DNA of 64,000 nucleotides from JANPIX01 sp031425195 (GCA_031425195.1 JANPIX010000001.1:1-64000), one strand, 5' to 3'. Shown: positions 15,910-25,061, counted from the stretch's first letter. Notes: a model not told the origin generated them from the sequence alone. Translations and numbers: made by a program.

Positions 15910-17193
15910 TCAGATCAGAACGATATCATTCGCCGTCAGCCGCACGCCATCGCTGAAATCAGCGATCAGAACCGGCCCTGCGCCGCCCTTACCGTCGCGG
16001 TCGAACCACAAGGTTTCGTCCCCGGTGCGAAAGATGAACCGGTCATTTCTGTCCTGCGCCTGATTGCCCGCCCCTGACCTGAGCATCCGCCCGGGCAAAA
16101 TCTCGCCGCGCAGATCTTCGCCCGGAATACCGAACGCGCTCGCATCAACCCGGAGACTGTCGATTTCTACCCCGTCCAACCTCGTGAAATCTGTGATAAC
16201 ATCTGCCCCGTCGCCGGGGTCCATAAAGATGAACACATCGTATCCAGCCCCGCCCGTCAACGTATCACGTCGCGAACCGCCAATCAGAATATCCGCCCCC
16301 GCTGCCCCGTCCAGCCGGTCATCGCCGCCATTGCCACGCAGGATATTGTTTAATGCATCGCCCCGGATGGTGTCGTCACGGGCCGAGCCCTGCACGAACT
16401 CGAACCCAATGTAGCTGTCACCTTTTGCCGAACCCGTGTTCGCCAATGTCCCATCAAGTGCCACTTTCACAGATCCGCCTTTGCGAAAATCAACCGTATC
16501 GTTTCCGCTTTCCGCTTGTACTTTTTCGATTCCACTACCCGGCAGGAACCTGTCGTTGCCGGCACCCAAAAGAACTTCGCCGCCGTTGACCCGGCCCTGA
16601 TGATTGTCAAACAGATCATTTCCGACGCCAAGCCGCGCAACGGTGACACCAGCAATTACGCCACGGTTGATGATCGTGAAGGAACCGTCACCACCAGCTT
16701 GGGCGCTTATTCCGGTTCCAAAATCGTCGGTTGCACGGATCTCTCCATCGTTCACGATGCGCGCAGACCCGCCCATCGCGACAAACAATCTGATGGCATC
16801 TTCGCCGAGGATTCGACCGCTGTTGGAAATGTCGATATTGGTTGCGCCAAAGCTCATCGCCGCGCGGCTTGCCAGGATCGTCCCTTCGTTGGTCAGGGTA
16901 AAGTTGCCCCAGCTTCCTGTAATCGCGTCGCTGTTCAGACTCTGAACCAGACCCTTTGCGCCGATGACCATTTTGTTGGTGCTGTAGGGCGGATCGCCGA
17001 TCACCGTGCCAAATGCGGGACCAAATGCGACAAGTGCGCCCGCGATGTTGATATCGTGCCCAGTTCCAGTGACTAACACGCCATTGCTGTCCCGCGACAT
17101 CACCAGTACATCGCGCCGTATCACCATGTCTTCGTTCGGCACCAACGTGACCTGTAGGCCGTTCCCAATCCGGTCTTGCTCAAATATCAGCAT
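15910..17193 (-). CDS. RTX calcium-binding protein (array member 1)
   Basis: The 427-residue product has no signal peptide. Residues about 1-220 are short beta-rich turns with repeated gly/asn motifs (GRILGEDAIRLFV, NDGEIRATDDFG) that look like a right-handed beta helix. They are followed by RTX nonapeptides (GNGGDDRLDGAAGADILIGG, DTLTGGAGYDVF). The end carries NDRFIFRTGDETLWFDRDGKG and LTANDIVLI. A terminal Asp plus hydrophobic residues and the lack of a signal peptide fit type I secretion; calcium is expected to fold the repeats outside the cell. It lies 30 bp downstream of a close paralogue. Its N-terminus is the most divergent of the array. Its role (adhesin, S-layer or enzyme carrier) is unknown. 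Confidence 0.87.
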   Translation of the reverse strand: MLIFEQDRIGNGLQVTLVPNEDMVIRRDVLVMSRDSNGVLVTGTGHDINIAGALVAFGPAFGTVIGDPPYSTNKMVIGAKGLVQSLNSDAITGSWGNFTLTNEGTILASRAAMSFGATNIDISNSGRILGEDAIRLFVAMGGSARIVNDGEIRATDDFGTGISAQAGGDGSFTIINRGVIAGVTVARLGVGNDLFDNHQGRVNGGEVLLGAGNDRFLPGSGIEKVQAESGNDTVDFRKGGSVKVALDGTLANTGSAKGDSYIGFEFVQGSARDDTIRGDALNNILRGNGGDDRLDGAAGADILIGGSRRDTLTGGAGYDVFIFMDPGDGADVITDFTRLDGVEIDSLRVDASAFGIPGEDLRGEILPGRMLRSGAGNQAQDRNDRFIFRTGDETLWFDRDGKGGAGPVLIADFSDGVRLTANDIVLI

Positions 17194-17223
17194 GTTCCTA
17201 TCCCGTTCGTTAAAATTTTCCTG

Positions 17224-18495
17224 TCAAAACAGCACGAAATCATCTGCCGTCAGCCGCAGGCCATCGCTGAAATCCGCGATCAACACCGGGCCTTTGCCGC
17301 CCTTGCCGTCCCGGTCGAACCACAGCGTTTCGTCCCCTGTGCGAAAGATGAACCGGTCGTTGCTGTCCTGCGCCTGATTGGTGGTGCCAGACCGGAAGAA
17401 CCGAGGTGCAATCAAACTCGCAGGGCCAAAACCGAACCCGCTGCTGGACATCAGCAGCGTGTCGTCATTGCCGACCTCGTTGCCAAAGTCAGTGATCACA
17501 TCTGCCCCGTCACCCGGTCTGCTGAACTGAAAGGAATCATCGCCCACACCGCCACCGGTCAGCGTGTCGCGTCCCGCACCGCCGATGATCGTATCCTGCC
17601 CAAAGGCGCCGTTCAGGCGGTCATTGCCGCCGTTGCCCACCAGAAGGTTGTTCTCGATATCCCCGCGCAGCACGTCGTTGCGTGCAGATCCCAGCACCAC
17701 CTCGAACCCCAGATAGGTATCGCCCTTGGCCGCCCCCGTGCCCTCACCCGCCCCGTCCAGCGCCATCTTCACAGCGCCGCCTTTGCGGAAATCTAACGTG
17801 TCAAAGCCTGCCTGAGCGTCAAACACATCGCGCGCGCCCCCTGCGATGAACCTGTCGTCGCCATCGCGGCCAAACACCGTGCCGTTGACCCGCCCGCCGC
17901 GCCCGTCGTACAGATCAGTCCCGCCTTGAAGCCTGACATCCCCTGTCATCACGCCGGAATTGATCACCTGATCGCGCCGTTCACCGCCTTCAAAGCCGTA
18001 GACTCCGCCCGAAATACGCCCGCTGTTGAACAGTATGGTCCCGCCCAAGACCTCATTCATAATCACGCCATAGCGTTCGGACAGAATGGTCCCGGTGTTG
18101 GTGATCTGGGCCGTTTCACCCCCGCGAAGAAGAATCCCGTCTCGCCCGGTAATCGTGCCACGGTTCCCGATCACGACATCGCAAACGACATTGGTGCCTG
18201 TGTTGATCCCCGTAGCCCCGCCGATGACCATGCCGGTCTTTTCGATCACGATGCGCACATTGTCTTCGACCCCGCGCTGCGCGACGTAGATGCCATAGTC
18301 ATCGCGCCCAGCCTGCAACAGCCCGGCGACGGTGATGTTCAGGTTGTCCACAAGGTTTTCGCGGTGGTCTCCAATCCGGACCGCGTAACTGTCGGTAGAG
18401 ATAATGCTGACACCCGATCCGACTGTCAGGCTGTCGTTGGGGCCAAGTTCATAACGCACGCCCACGCCGATGGAGGTGACGGCTTTGATCAACAT
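17224..18495 (-). CDS. RTX calcium-binding protein (array member 2)
   Basis: The start at ATG 18495 is preferred over the ATG six bases upstream because it leaves a proper gap to AAGGAA. About 423 residues follow. The N-terminus (MLIKAVTSIGVGVRYELGPN) is nearly the same as that of the next paralogue, so the pair is a recent duplication. A beta-helix-like region (YGIYVAQRGVEDN, GGATGINTGTN) precedes RTX repeats (GNGGNDRLNGAFGQDTIIGG, DTLTGGGVGDDSF). The C-terminus has NDRFIFRTGDETLWFDRDGKG and ends LTADDFVLF, again a type I secretion-like tail. Confidence 0.88.
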   Translation of the reverse strand: MLIKAVTSIGVGVRYELGPNDSLTVGSGVSIISTDSYAVRIGDHRENLVDNLNITVAGLLQAGRDDYGIYVAQRGVEDNVRIVIEKTGMVIGGATGINTGTNVVCDVVIGNRGTITGRDGILLRGGETAQITNTGTILSERYGVIMNEVLGGTILFNSGRISGGVYGFEGGERRDQVINSGVMTGDVRLQGGTDLYDGRGGRVNGTVFGRDGDDRFIAGGARDVFDAQAGFDTLDFRKGGAVKMALDGAGEGTGAAKGDTYLGFEVVLGSARNDVLRGDIENNLLVGNGGNDRLNGAFGQDTIIGGAGRDTLTGGGVGDDSFQFSRPGDGADVITDFGNEVGNDDTLLMSSSGFGFGPASLIAPRFFRSGTTNQAQDSNDRFIFRTGDETLWFDRDGKGGKGPVLIADFSDGLRLTADDFVLF

Positions 18496-18555
18496 GATCA
18501 TGTTCCTTTGATTGAAGGCCGCACTTTGGCGGCAGAATGTATGTTGAGGGGGGGG

Positions 18556-19854
18556 TTAGAACACGATGATATCGGCCGCTGTCAGCACCGCACCAGCCTG
18601 CAGATCGGCGATCAGCACCGGGTCTGCGCCGCCCCGCCCGTCGCGGTCAAACCACAGCGTCGTGTCCGATGTGCGAAAGATGAACCGGTCATCGGCGTCC
18701 GCCGCGCGGTTTGAATTGGCCGAGGTGTGGAATTGATCCGCATTCAGGTCACCGGCCTGCAAACCGGCGCGAAAGCCCGTGTCCTGCACAAAGATCTGTT
18801 CCGAATTGATCCGGTCGAAATCCGTGATCCGGTCACCGCCTTCGTCCGGCGCGTTGAAGATGAACCTGTCATCCCCGCCGCCGCCCGTCAGCACATCGCG
18901 CCCCTTGCCGCCCGCCAGATCCTCGCCGAACCCGCCGCCGATCAACGTGTCGCGCCCTCCGAATCCCAGCAGATCCGCCGCGCTGTTTCCGGTGCGCAGC
19001 ACGTCGTCGCCGCGTTGCGACCCCAGGATCAGGTCGATCCCCGTATAGACATCGCCCGCCGCCGATCCCCGGTTCCGGGCCGGATTGTCCAGATCGACCC
19101 GCACCGAATCGCCGCTGCGAAAGTCGATCACATCGTTGCCCGCCCCGCCGTTAATCAGCTCCGCCCCGGCACCGGGCCGGAACAGATCGCCGCCGTCCGC
19201 GCCTGAAATTTCCCCGAACACGCGCCCGCCGCGCCCGTCATAGATGTCGTTGCCGTCGCCCAGAAAGATGTCGCCCCGCATCACGCCCGTGTTCCGGACA
19301 ACATCCACTTCGCCTGCCCCAACGGCCCCACCGGCGGCGTAGGAATAAGACGCGCCCGCAATCAGCCCGCTGTTGGTCAGCCTGACCGTGCCGTCGCTGC
19401 CGTCCTGCGCCTCCATCCGGTCAATGGCGGCAGCGTTGCCCAGGAGAGTCCCGCTGTTTTCGATGGTGAAGATGCCCCCGCCAGCCGAGGTCAGCACCAA
19501 TGCCCTTTCCCCTTTGACCAAACCCTGGTTTTCGATTCCGCCACCGCAAAGGACATTGGTTCCGATGTTGATCCCGAACCTGCCCCCGCTAACGATGCCG
19601 GTTTCCTCGATCAAGATCCGAACATCGTCTTCGGCCCCGCGCTGGCCGACATAGATTCCGTCGTATTGGCCCTGAATCAGGCCTGCGACGGTGATGGTCA
19701 AGTTATCGACGAGATCCTCACGATGGAACCCAACCTGAACCGCATAGCTGGTGGTTGAGATAATGCTGATATCCCGTCCGACCGTCAGGCTGTCACCATG
19801 GCCAAGTTCATAGCGGACGCCCGCCCCGATAGAATTAACGGCTTTGATCAGCAT
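18556..19854 (-). CDS. RTX calcium-binding protein (array member 3)
   Basis: ATG 19854, preceded by AAAAGGAA, gives 432 residues starting MLIKAVNSIGAGVRYELGHG. The middle has GGRFGINIGTNVLCGGGIEN-type turns, then RTX repeats (GFGEDLAGGKGRDVLTGGGGDDRF). The end has DDRFIFRTSDTTLWFDRDGRG and LTAADIIVF. Like its neighbours it lacks a Sec signal. It is the first gene of the three-gene minus-strand array, with a 436-bp promoter region upstream. No HlyB/HlyD/TolC genes are in the window, so the secretion machinery must be elsewhere. Confidence 0.88.
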   Translation of the reverse strand: MLIKAVNSIGAGVRYELGHGDSLTVGRDISIISTTSYAVQVGFHREDLVDNLTITVAGLIQGQYDGIYVGQRGAEDDVRILIEETGIVSGGRFGINIGTNVLCGGGIENQGLVKGERALVLTSAGGGIFTIENSGTLLGNAAAIDRMEAQDGSDGTVRLTNSGLIAGASYSYAAGGAVGAGEVDVVRNTGVMRGDIFLGDGNDIYDGRGGRVFGEISGADGGDLFRPGAGAELINGGAGNDVIDFRSGDSVRVDLDNPARNRGSAAGDVYTGIDLILGSQRGDDVLRTGNSAADLLGFGGRDTLIGGGFGEDLAGGKGRDVLTGGGGDDRFIFNAPDEGGDRITDFDRINSEQIFVQDTGFRAGLQAGDLNADQFHTSANSNRAADADDRFIFRTSDTTLWFDRDGRGGADPVLIADLQAGAVLTAADIIVF

Positions 19855-20290
19855 GAAACATTCCTTTTGTGGCACCGCGCGGAGTGCAAAACATCAAATT
19901 GCAGTCCCATCTCAATTTTTTGCTTGAGTGGGGCAAGGAGGTGGGCAGCAGAAGCAATGCAATTCAGGTGCCGGATCAAGGCGACGCCCACATGGTGCAC
20001 GTGCTAACAAGCTCTTAATTTCCGTACAAGACTGATTTAGTCTGAAAGCATGAGTGTTCATCATGGAATCTATTTTAAAATATCATGTGATGGAATCGAA
20101 AGGCGCTGTAAAAGGCTGATGCAAACTTGTGCTTAAAAAACCTTCACAATTTTGCACCCCAATATTCAATGGCTATCGGCGCTGATCAACATTCTTGCCA
20201 TCAGTTCGATGATGACTGCATCTTGACCGCATCAAATCGGGGCAGTGAAGAGTAGCTGACAAATCCAAATGCAACGGCGCTTCGAGTCAG
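19855..20290. other. Intergenic region upstream of the RTX array
   Basis: AT-richer than its surroundings, with several TTTTAAAATA and GCTTAAAAAACC tracts, and with no frame that looks coding. It must hold the promoter of the minus-strand RTX array and the 3' end of the LysR gene transcript. No operator could be defined. Confidence 0.5.
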
Positions 20291-21148
20291 CTAAGCGACG
20301 GCGCGGAAGACCTTGCGGAGACAGTGAGCCAATGGTTCGACCAGCCTGAGACGGGGCCCGCGCGCGAGATACATGACGATATGGAAGTCGGGCAAACCCG
20401 GAAGTTGGCCGTTGTGATTGATGATCTCAAATTGCGGGTCGACTGTGCTGAGCAGCTGAAGTCGGACAATCATGTCAGCGGCGATGCTTGCCTCTACCGC
20501 GGCATTAGAGACGTTGTCGATTTCGAGGTTCCAGTCAAAAGCAGAATCGTTCAGGCTTGCGATCGCCGGCTTGTTGAAAATGCAGTTTGCGACCGTGCCA
20601 AGCGGCAAGGGACGCTTGCGCCATGCTAGTCCCCTAAGTGCACCTATCCAGACCAACGGCTCAGCAACCAAGGATTGGCCGCCCGGGCCGGGTGTAGCTT
20701 CCGTTGTGAGAATCGCATCGATCGCACCTTTTGCGAACTCGTCTTTCAATGTGGCAGTCTGAGCCGTTCGAAGCCGTACTTTGACTGACGGATGCAACTT
20801 GGCAAAGGCGCGCATGGCAGCGGGCACACGCGGGTAGAGCAGGTCTTCGGGCGTGCCAAGCGTGATGTCACCGGTAAAGTCGGCAGCAGTCATTTGTGCC
20901 AGCAACGCGTCATTCGCGGCGACCAAACGTCGGGCATGCGCAATGAGTTGTTCACCATGCGCACTGGGTGCAACGCTGCGCCCTTTTCGCACAAAGAGAG
21001 CATGACCGAACAGCCCCTCCAACCGCTTGATCTGCAGTGAGATGGCGGACTGGGTCAAATTCAACTGGTTTGCAGCGCGAGTGACGCCGCCAAGGTCCAC
21101 AACTGCAAGAAAGGCCCGCAGCGAGGCAATATCGAGATTTCGGGTCAT
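20291..21148 (-). CDS. LysR-family transcriptional regulator
   Basis: The 285-residue protein has the LysR winged helix at residues about 5-65 (LDIASLRAFLAVVDLGGVTR, AANQLNLTQSAISLQIKRLE). A co-inducer domain follows, with GDITLGTPEDLLYPRVPAAM and FAKGAIDAILTTEATPG. The gene lies alone between the RTX array and the nitronate monooxygenase operon. No divergent partner is visible, so its target is uncertain. Confidence 0.93.
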   Translation of the reverse strand: MTRNLDIASLRAFLAVVDLGGVTRAANQLNLTQSAISLQIKRLEGLFGHALFVRKGRSVAPSAHGEQLIAHARRLVAANDALLAQMTAADFTGDITLGTPEDLLYPRVPAAMRAFAKLHPSVKVRLRTAQTATLKDEFAKGAIDAILTTEATPGPGGQSLVAEPLVWIGALRGLAWRKRPLPLGTVANCIFNKPAIASLNDSAFDWNLEIDNVSNAAVEASIAADMIVRLQLLSTVDPQFEIINHNGQLPGLPDFHIVMYLARGPRLRLVEPLAHCLRKVFRAVA

Positions 21149-21644
21149 TGGGACACTACTTATAATGAGGGGTAGTTCGCTATACTCTCAAGTGTATAAA
21201 AACGATACTCCGCAGGTCTTCCTTTGAATGATATCCCCCGCCGCGGCACCGTCCGAGGGTCGTCAATTTCTCGAACATTTGCTGACTGCGAATGTTCAAA
21301 ATCGGCCCATCGTTTTCCTCCTTTCACTATCTTTGCCATTCTATCTGTCCTTTAGGCGTATTCCTTTTTTGTTAACTTCAAAAAAATCAATAATATTTAG
21401 AAAACACATTGAGCCAAGTTCAATCCTGATTCATTGTCGCATTGGTCGAACTGATTACTCTGACTTGGATTTTGATTTGGCTTCAAGGCGCGCTGCAGCT
21501 TCAATCTCGGTTGATTCGCAATTCCAAGAAACCACAGCAGCAAGTTCATCAGATCGCCGCGATCCTCTCGCCTATCGTGCTCTCCCGTCTATGTCATTGC
21601 TCCTTGTCGACCGGACCGCTTAATCGACTGAGTTGGTAGCCGCG
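21149..21644. other. Intergenic region without a convincing gene
   Basis: A plus-strand frame of 131 codons is present, but its composition (runs of Leu, Ser and Phe) and its lack of a ribosome-binding site argue against it. The DNA is AT-richer than its flanks. It should contain the LysR promoter on the left and the transcript end of the nitronate monooxygenase operon on the right. Confidence 0.5.
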
Positions 21645-22619
21645 TCAGGCATTCGACATGGCACCAGCTAAGCGACAGTATGTTTTTTTCAGGTCAGATT
21701 GAATCTCCCCTATGACGCTTGCGGCATCTTCCGCCGCTTTAACCAGTCCGATTGCCTCCCCGACAAACGGGGCCACGACGGTTGTATCTGCCGTTTCGAT
21801 CGCCGCCGTCCAGACCTTTTCCTGACTTGTAAAGTCCGCAAGAAGCCCAGCTTCAAAGCCATTCCAGCGGTCCACGAAGGCTGTCCGCAGAACACGACTG
21901 GAATAGCGCTCTGGCCAATCAATGCCGCGGACCGAGTCAATGACACGTGTGCGGATCGTTTCATCACCATTGCGAGCTAGCGTGGGAGCGACCAGTCGGC
22001 GATCCACAAGCGACTCTTGGGTACTCCAGAATCGCGTTCCGATTACCGCGCCGTCGGCGCCAAGTGCAAGTGCAGCAAGCACGCCCCTCGCATCCGCTAT
22101 GCCACCCGCCGCACATAGAATGCATTCGGTCCCGCGGCGCGAAATCTCGTCGGCCACTTCGGGTACAAAGGCCATGGTGCCCCGGCACTGACCGTGGCCG
22201 CCGCCCTCGCTACCTTGTGCGACGACAACGTCGACACCCAAATCGATGGCGTGACAGGCATCTCGAAAGGTCTGAACCTGGCAAATCACTGGAACACCGG
22301 CCTGGCGGGCTCTGCCTATAAAGGGTGCTGGGTCGGCGAATGACAGGAACAGGGCTCGAGGACTGCGTGCCAAAACCTGATCGAGAAGAGCGGATTGGTC
22401 ATCAAGGACAAAAGATATGAAGCCAAGTCCGACTGATGCATCGCCCGCGATATCGAACTGATCGTCAATCCAACCAGAGTCACCATATCCCCCGCCAATC
22501 AAGCCAAGTCCGCCAGCGCGCGACACGGCGGCTGCCAAAGCCCCGCCCGCAATAAAGGCCATAGGCGCCTGAATTATAGGCACCTTAAGGCCGAACGCTT
22601 CCGTTAGCCGCGTCCTCAT
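21645..22619 (-). CDS. Nitronate monooxygenase / NAD(P)H-flavin oxidoreductase family
   Basis: The 324-residue TIM-barrel FMN protein shows the family marks: TEAFGLKVPIIQAPMAFIAGG at the N-terminus, AQGSEGGGHG at about 135-144 and AAGGIADARGVLAALALGAD, followed by GTRFWSTQES. Such enzymes oxidise alkyl nitronates such as propionate 3-nitronate, or reduce quinones with FMN. It is the last gene of the operon behind the tautomerase, NTF2-like and GST genes, and overlaps the tautomerase by 4 bp. Confidence 0.92.
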   Translation of the reverse strand: MRTRLTEAFGLKVPIIQAPMAFIAGGALAAAVSRAGGLGLIGGGYGDSGWIDDQFDIAGDASVGLGFISFVLDDQSALLDQVLARSPRALFLSFADPAPFIGRARQAGVPVICQVQTFRDACHAIDLGVDVVVAQGSEGGGHGQCRGTMAFVPEVADEISRRGTECILCAAGGIADARGVLAALALGADGAVIGTRFWSTQESLVDRRLVAPTLARNGDETIRTRVIDSVRGIDWPERYSSRVLRTAFVDRWNGFEAGLLADFTSQEKVWTAAIETADTTVVAPFVGEAIGLVKAAEDAASVIGEIQSDLKKTYCRLAGAMSNA

Positions 22620-22834
22620 TTTAATGCTCTGTAGTCTTCCACGGCCAAGCCGCCAACGCCCCAGTTCTCAAGCTCGACTTCGTCGATCACGACAAAAGTG
22701 GTCGCTGGGTTCTTGCCCAGCACTGTTTGGAGAAGTTCGGTTACACCCGCGATGAGCTTGGATTTCTCCTCGACCGAAGGGCCAAGCCCATCCAGCCCGC
22801 CTTCTCGAGTGACCTTGATGTTAACATAGGGCAT
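22616..22834 (-). CDS. 4-oxalocrotonate tautomerase-like protein
   Basis: The 72-residue product begins MPYVNIKVTREGG, so the catalytic-type proline is exposed after Met removal. It continues with SKLIAGVTELLQTVLGKNPA and TTFVVIDEVELENWGVGG, the standard small tautomerase pattern. These enzymes use Pro1 as a base for keto-enol tautomerisation or dehalogenation and assemble as hexamers. It lies 3 bp from the NTF2-like gene and overlaps the nitronate monooxygenase gene. Confidence 0.93.
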   Translation of the reverse strand: MPYVNIKVTREGGLDGLGPSVEEKSKLIAGVTELLQTVLGKNPATTFVVIDEVELENWGVGGLAVEDYRALK

Positions 22835-22837
22835 GGG

Positions 22838-23218
22838 TCAGTCCTTTTTGGGGAGATATGTGAAAGCTTTGGCAACGATCCGCCAACTGCCGCCGTGCGG
22901 CACCAACGTCAGGAAATCGAGGTAGTCGCGCCCCATCATGCTCATCTTGGCTGTTACGCGGGCAATACGATCGCTGCCGAAAGTGACTTCTAGAATTGCC
23001 TCCCCGCGCGGTTCGCCCCGTTTTGCAGGCGACTCGCGGCCATCAACGCGGGCCATGTAGGTATTTAGGTCAAGATAGAGCTCGTCTCCGTCGGTGGCAC
23101 AGATGTAGGCAAGACGGGGATGAAAGACATTGCGAAGCATGGCGCTGTCGGCGCGATGAAGACCTTCAAAATAAGTCTCCATGAGTGCGACGACTTCGGC
23201 ATGGTGCACCGGGGTCAT
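22838..23218 (-). CDS. NTF2-like (lumazine-binding-like) protein
   Basis: The 126-residue protein shows the small cone-shaped NTF2 fold: an N-terminal helix with MTPVHHAEVVALMETYFEGL, then VFHPRLAYICATDGDELYLD and a C-terminal strand set with FLTLVPHGGSWRIVAKAFTY. This pattern fits the putative lumazine-binding group, which contains small isomerase-like or ligand-binding proteins. It overlaps the GST gene by 4 bp. A role in handling the same substrate as its operon partners is inference. Confidence 0.85.
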   Translation of the reverse strand: MTPVHHAEVVALMETYFEGLHRADSAMLRNVFHPRLAYICATDGDELYLDLNTYMARVDGRESPAKRGEPRGEAILEVTFGSDRIARVTAKMSMMGRDYLDFLTLVPHGGSWRIVAKAFTYLPKKD

Positions 23219-23826
23219 TGGATCAGCCCTTCGGCTTTCAGGGCAATCTGCACCGCTGGCCGTTTGGCGACACGGGCGAGAAAAGCGGAAAGGCTTGGCC
23301 AGCGCGCCAGTTCGATGCCCGTAAAATTGGCCCAGTTGGCAACTGCGAAGAGATAGGCATCAGCCACCGAGAATCGGTCTTCGACCATCCATGCGCGGCC
23401 ATCGGAAAATTGAGCCTCGAGCCTATCAAATTTTGCGGCCACAGCAATGTGGGCTGCAGCTTTTTCGTCTTCCGTCGCGTTGCTACGGAAAAGAGGGCTA
23501 AAGGCCTTGTGCAGTTCGGCCGAAATCCAGTTAAGTGCTTCGTGAAGTCGGGCCCGGCCCATGGTCCCTGCCGCAGGTGCAAGGCCGGCCTCTTGATGGA
23601 GGTCTGCGATCCACTGAAGCACCGCTGCACCTTCGGTCAGGATCGCACCACTCTCCAGTCGCAGAGCAGGTACATAGCCGTTGGGGCTGATCGCGCGAAA
23701 ATCGTCGCCGGTTTCGGTGCGACCCGCATCAGTATCAACGGCCTCAATTTCGAAGATGGCTCCGGTCTCTTGCAGGGCGATGTGGCTCGCAAGGGAGCAA
23801 GCCCCAGGTTTGTAATAGAGTTTCAT
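23215..23826 (-). CDS. Glutathione S-transferase, beta class
   Basis: The 203-residue protein has the thioredoxin-like N-terminal domain MKLYYKPGACSLASHIALQE with Cys10, the beta-class residue that forms the mixed disulfide with glutathione, and ISPNGYVPALRLESGAILTE for the gamma-glutamyl site. The helical C-terminal domain has FSVADAYLFAVANWANF. It is the first gene of the four-gene operon and is divergent from a LysR regulator, with an inverted repeat in between. Conjugation of an electrophile produced by the other enzymes is a reasonable guess. Confidence 0.94.
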   Translation of the reverse strand: MKLYYKPGACSLASHIALQETGAIFEIEAVDTDAGRTETGDDFRAISPNGYVPALRLESGAILTEGAAVLQWIADLHQEAGLAPAAGTMGRARLHEALNWISAELHKAFSPLFRSNATEDEKAAAHIAVAAKFDRLEAQFSDGRAWMVEDRFSVADAYLFAVANWANFTGIELARWPSLSAFLARVAKRPAVQIALKAEGLIQ

Positions 23827-23861
23827 GTGACAGTCTCCGATTTGAAGGTTGCCTTTGACTA

Positions 23862-23901
23862 AAGTGAATTTTCCCCTAAAGATAATATCAAGTTTTCACT
23901 T
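23862..23901. promoter_or_regulatory. Candidate LysR operator
   Basis: Half-sites AAGTGAA (23862-23868) and TTCACTT (23895-23901) are exact inverted repeats in the 99-bp gap between the GST operon and the LysR gene. They flank an AT-rich spacer (AGATAATATC). Position and symmetry fit LysR binding at divergent promoters. Confidence 0.5.
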
Positions 23902-23925
23902 AAACGATCTTGAATATCGATCATC

Positions 23926-24804
23926 ATGAAGCACGAGCAGCTCCTTGCCTTTGAGGCAATAGTCATAACGGGCACCTTCCGTGGCGCGGCGGAACGCCTC
24001 AATAAATCGCAAAGCGCAGTCAGCCACACTATAAGGCAATTGGAGATCGAGCTCGAACTGACGCTTCTGTCGCGTGACGGCTACCGGCCAAGGCTAACCG
24101 CAGAGGGCCAAGTTTTTTTCCGCGAGGCCAGCCGTGTCCTAGCTCAGATGCGCGAGTTAGGCGCTACGGCTGCGCGGCTCCGCGCTCGCGAAGAACCTGA
24201 ACTGCGCCTTGCCGTGACGGCTACCTTGCCTTTGGAGTTGTTGCTACCCATTCTGGCGGAAATTGGGCAAGAGTTTCCGGCGACACATCTGCGCCTTTCA
24301 ACGGAAATGATGGGCGGCCCAATCGCACGGTTGATGGAGGGGCGGGCAGATGTCGCGGTCGCGACCATGGACGGTGTTCCTCTGGACGAGGTCGAGACGC
24401 GCCGCTTGACAGAGGTCACAATCCGCCCGGTAGCATGCCTAGCGATGGCATCGGCGCTCGGCCCAGACGCATTACCCATGTCGGTGATGCAGTCGATCCC
24501 GCAGATCATTGTGGCTGGTACCGCTGGGCCAAACGATAGCCAGAGCCGTGACTTGCTGCCAGGCGGACGCAAATGGACAGTTTCAGATTTTGCGGCCAAG
24601 AAGCAGGTGATCCTTGCCGGTCAAGGGTGGGGTGGTCTGCCAGATCACCTAATTCGCAGCGATGTACGGGACGGCATTCTCGTCCCGCTGATCATCGATG
24701 GCTTCCCGCCGCGCCGGTCCGAGATTTTCGCCATCCGTCGCCGCGACCAAGCGCCAGGTCCGGTCGCGACGGCCCTTTGGGCACGACTTGAATGGAGCGC
24801 CTGA
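23926..24804 (+). CDS. LysR-family regulator of the GST/tautomerase operon
   Basis: The 292-residue protein has a typical winged helix (EQLLAFEAIVITGTFRGAAE, then LNKSQSAVSHTIRQLEIELE). The ligand domain has LRLAVTATLPLELLLPILAEI and VAVATMDGVPLDEVETRRLT. It is transcribed away from the GST-NTF2-tautomerase-nitronate monooxygenase operon, whose promoter region holds an inverted repeat. Such pairing usually means that the regulator controls the divergent operon in response to a pathway compound. Confidence 0.93.
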   Translation: MKHEQLLAFEAIVITGTFRGAAERLNKSQSAVSHTIRQLEIELELTLLSRDGYRPRLTAEGQVFFREASRVLAQMRELGATAARLRAREEPELRLAVTATLPLELLLPILAEIGQEFPATHLRLSTEMMGGPIARLMEGRADVAVATMDGVPLDEVETRRLTEVTIRPVACLAMASALGPDALPMSVMQSIPQIIVAGTAGPNDSQSRDLLPGGRKWTVSDFAAKKQVILAGQGWGGLPDHLIRSDVRDGILVPLIIDGFPPRRSEIFAIRRRDQAPGPVATALWARLEWSA

Positions 24805-24851
24805 CCCAACTGAACTTGACATTGCATGAAAGCCGACTGGGCAGTTGGAAT

Positions 24852-25061
24852 CTAGGAAGATAAATGGCTTGACGTTAGCCATCGATAGCGATGGTTGGCG
24901 AGCCGGCTCAATTTATCCGCCCCGAGCTCAAAAGCTGCGGAGTGAAGTGTGGCGCGCGCCAAGGGGTCGTTCCTGCTTTCTGCACGAGCGACGAGCCAGG
25001 CATGTACTTCTCGGAGCGTTTGGCGCCTAGCGCGTAGAATGGGATCCATCTGCATGGTCAC
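24852..25061 (-). CDS. Small hypothetical protein
   Basis: A 69-codon frame beginning MTMQMDPILRARRQTLREVH, with helical heptad-like content (AWLVARAESRNDP, ATLHSAAFELGAD). It resembles small accessory proteins rather than a shadow, but no family is recognised. It lies about 90 bp downstream of the ParB/methyltransferase gene on the same strand. Confidence 0.35.
   Translation of the reverse strand: MTMQMDPILRARRQTLREVHAWLVARAESRNDPLARATLHSAAFELGADKLSRLANHRYRWLTSSHLSS

Noticed and set aside
17176..18714. Long plus-strand open frames opposite the RTX array
   Set aside because: They are antisense to strongly patterned RTX proteins; the openness follows from GC-rich repeated codons and they show no family features.
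21228..21623. 131-codon plus-strand frame in the gap beside the nitronate monooxygenase operon
   Set aside because: AT-rich, no ribosome-binding site, low-complexity composition and no similarity to a family.
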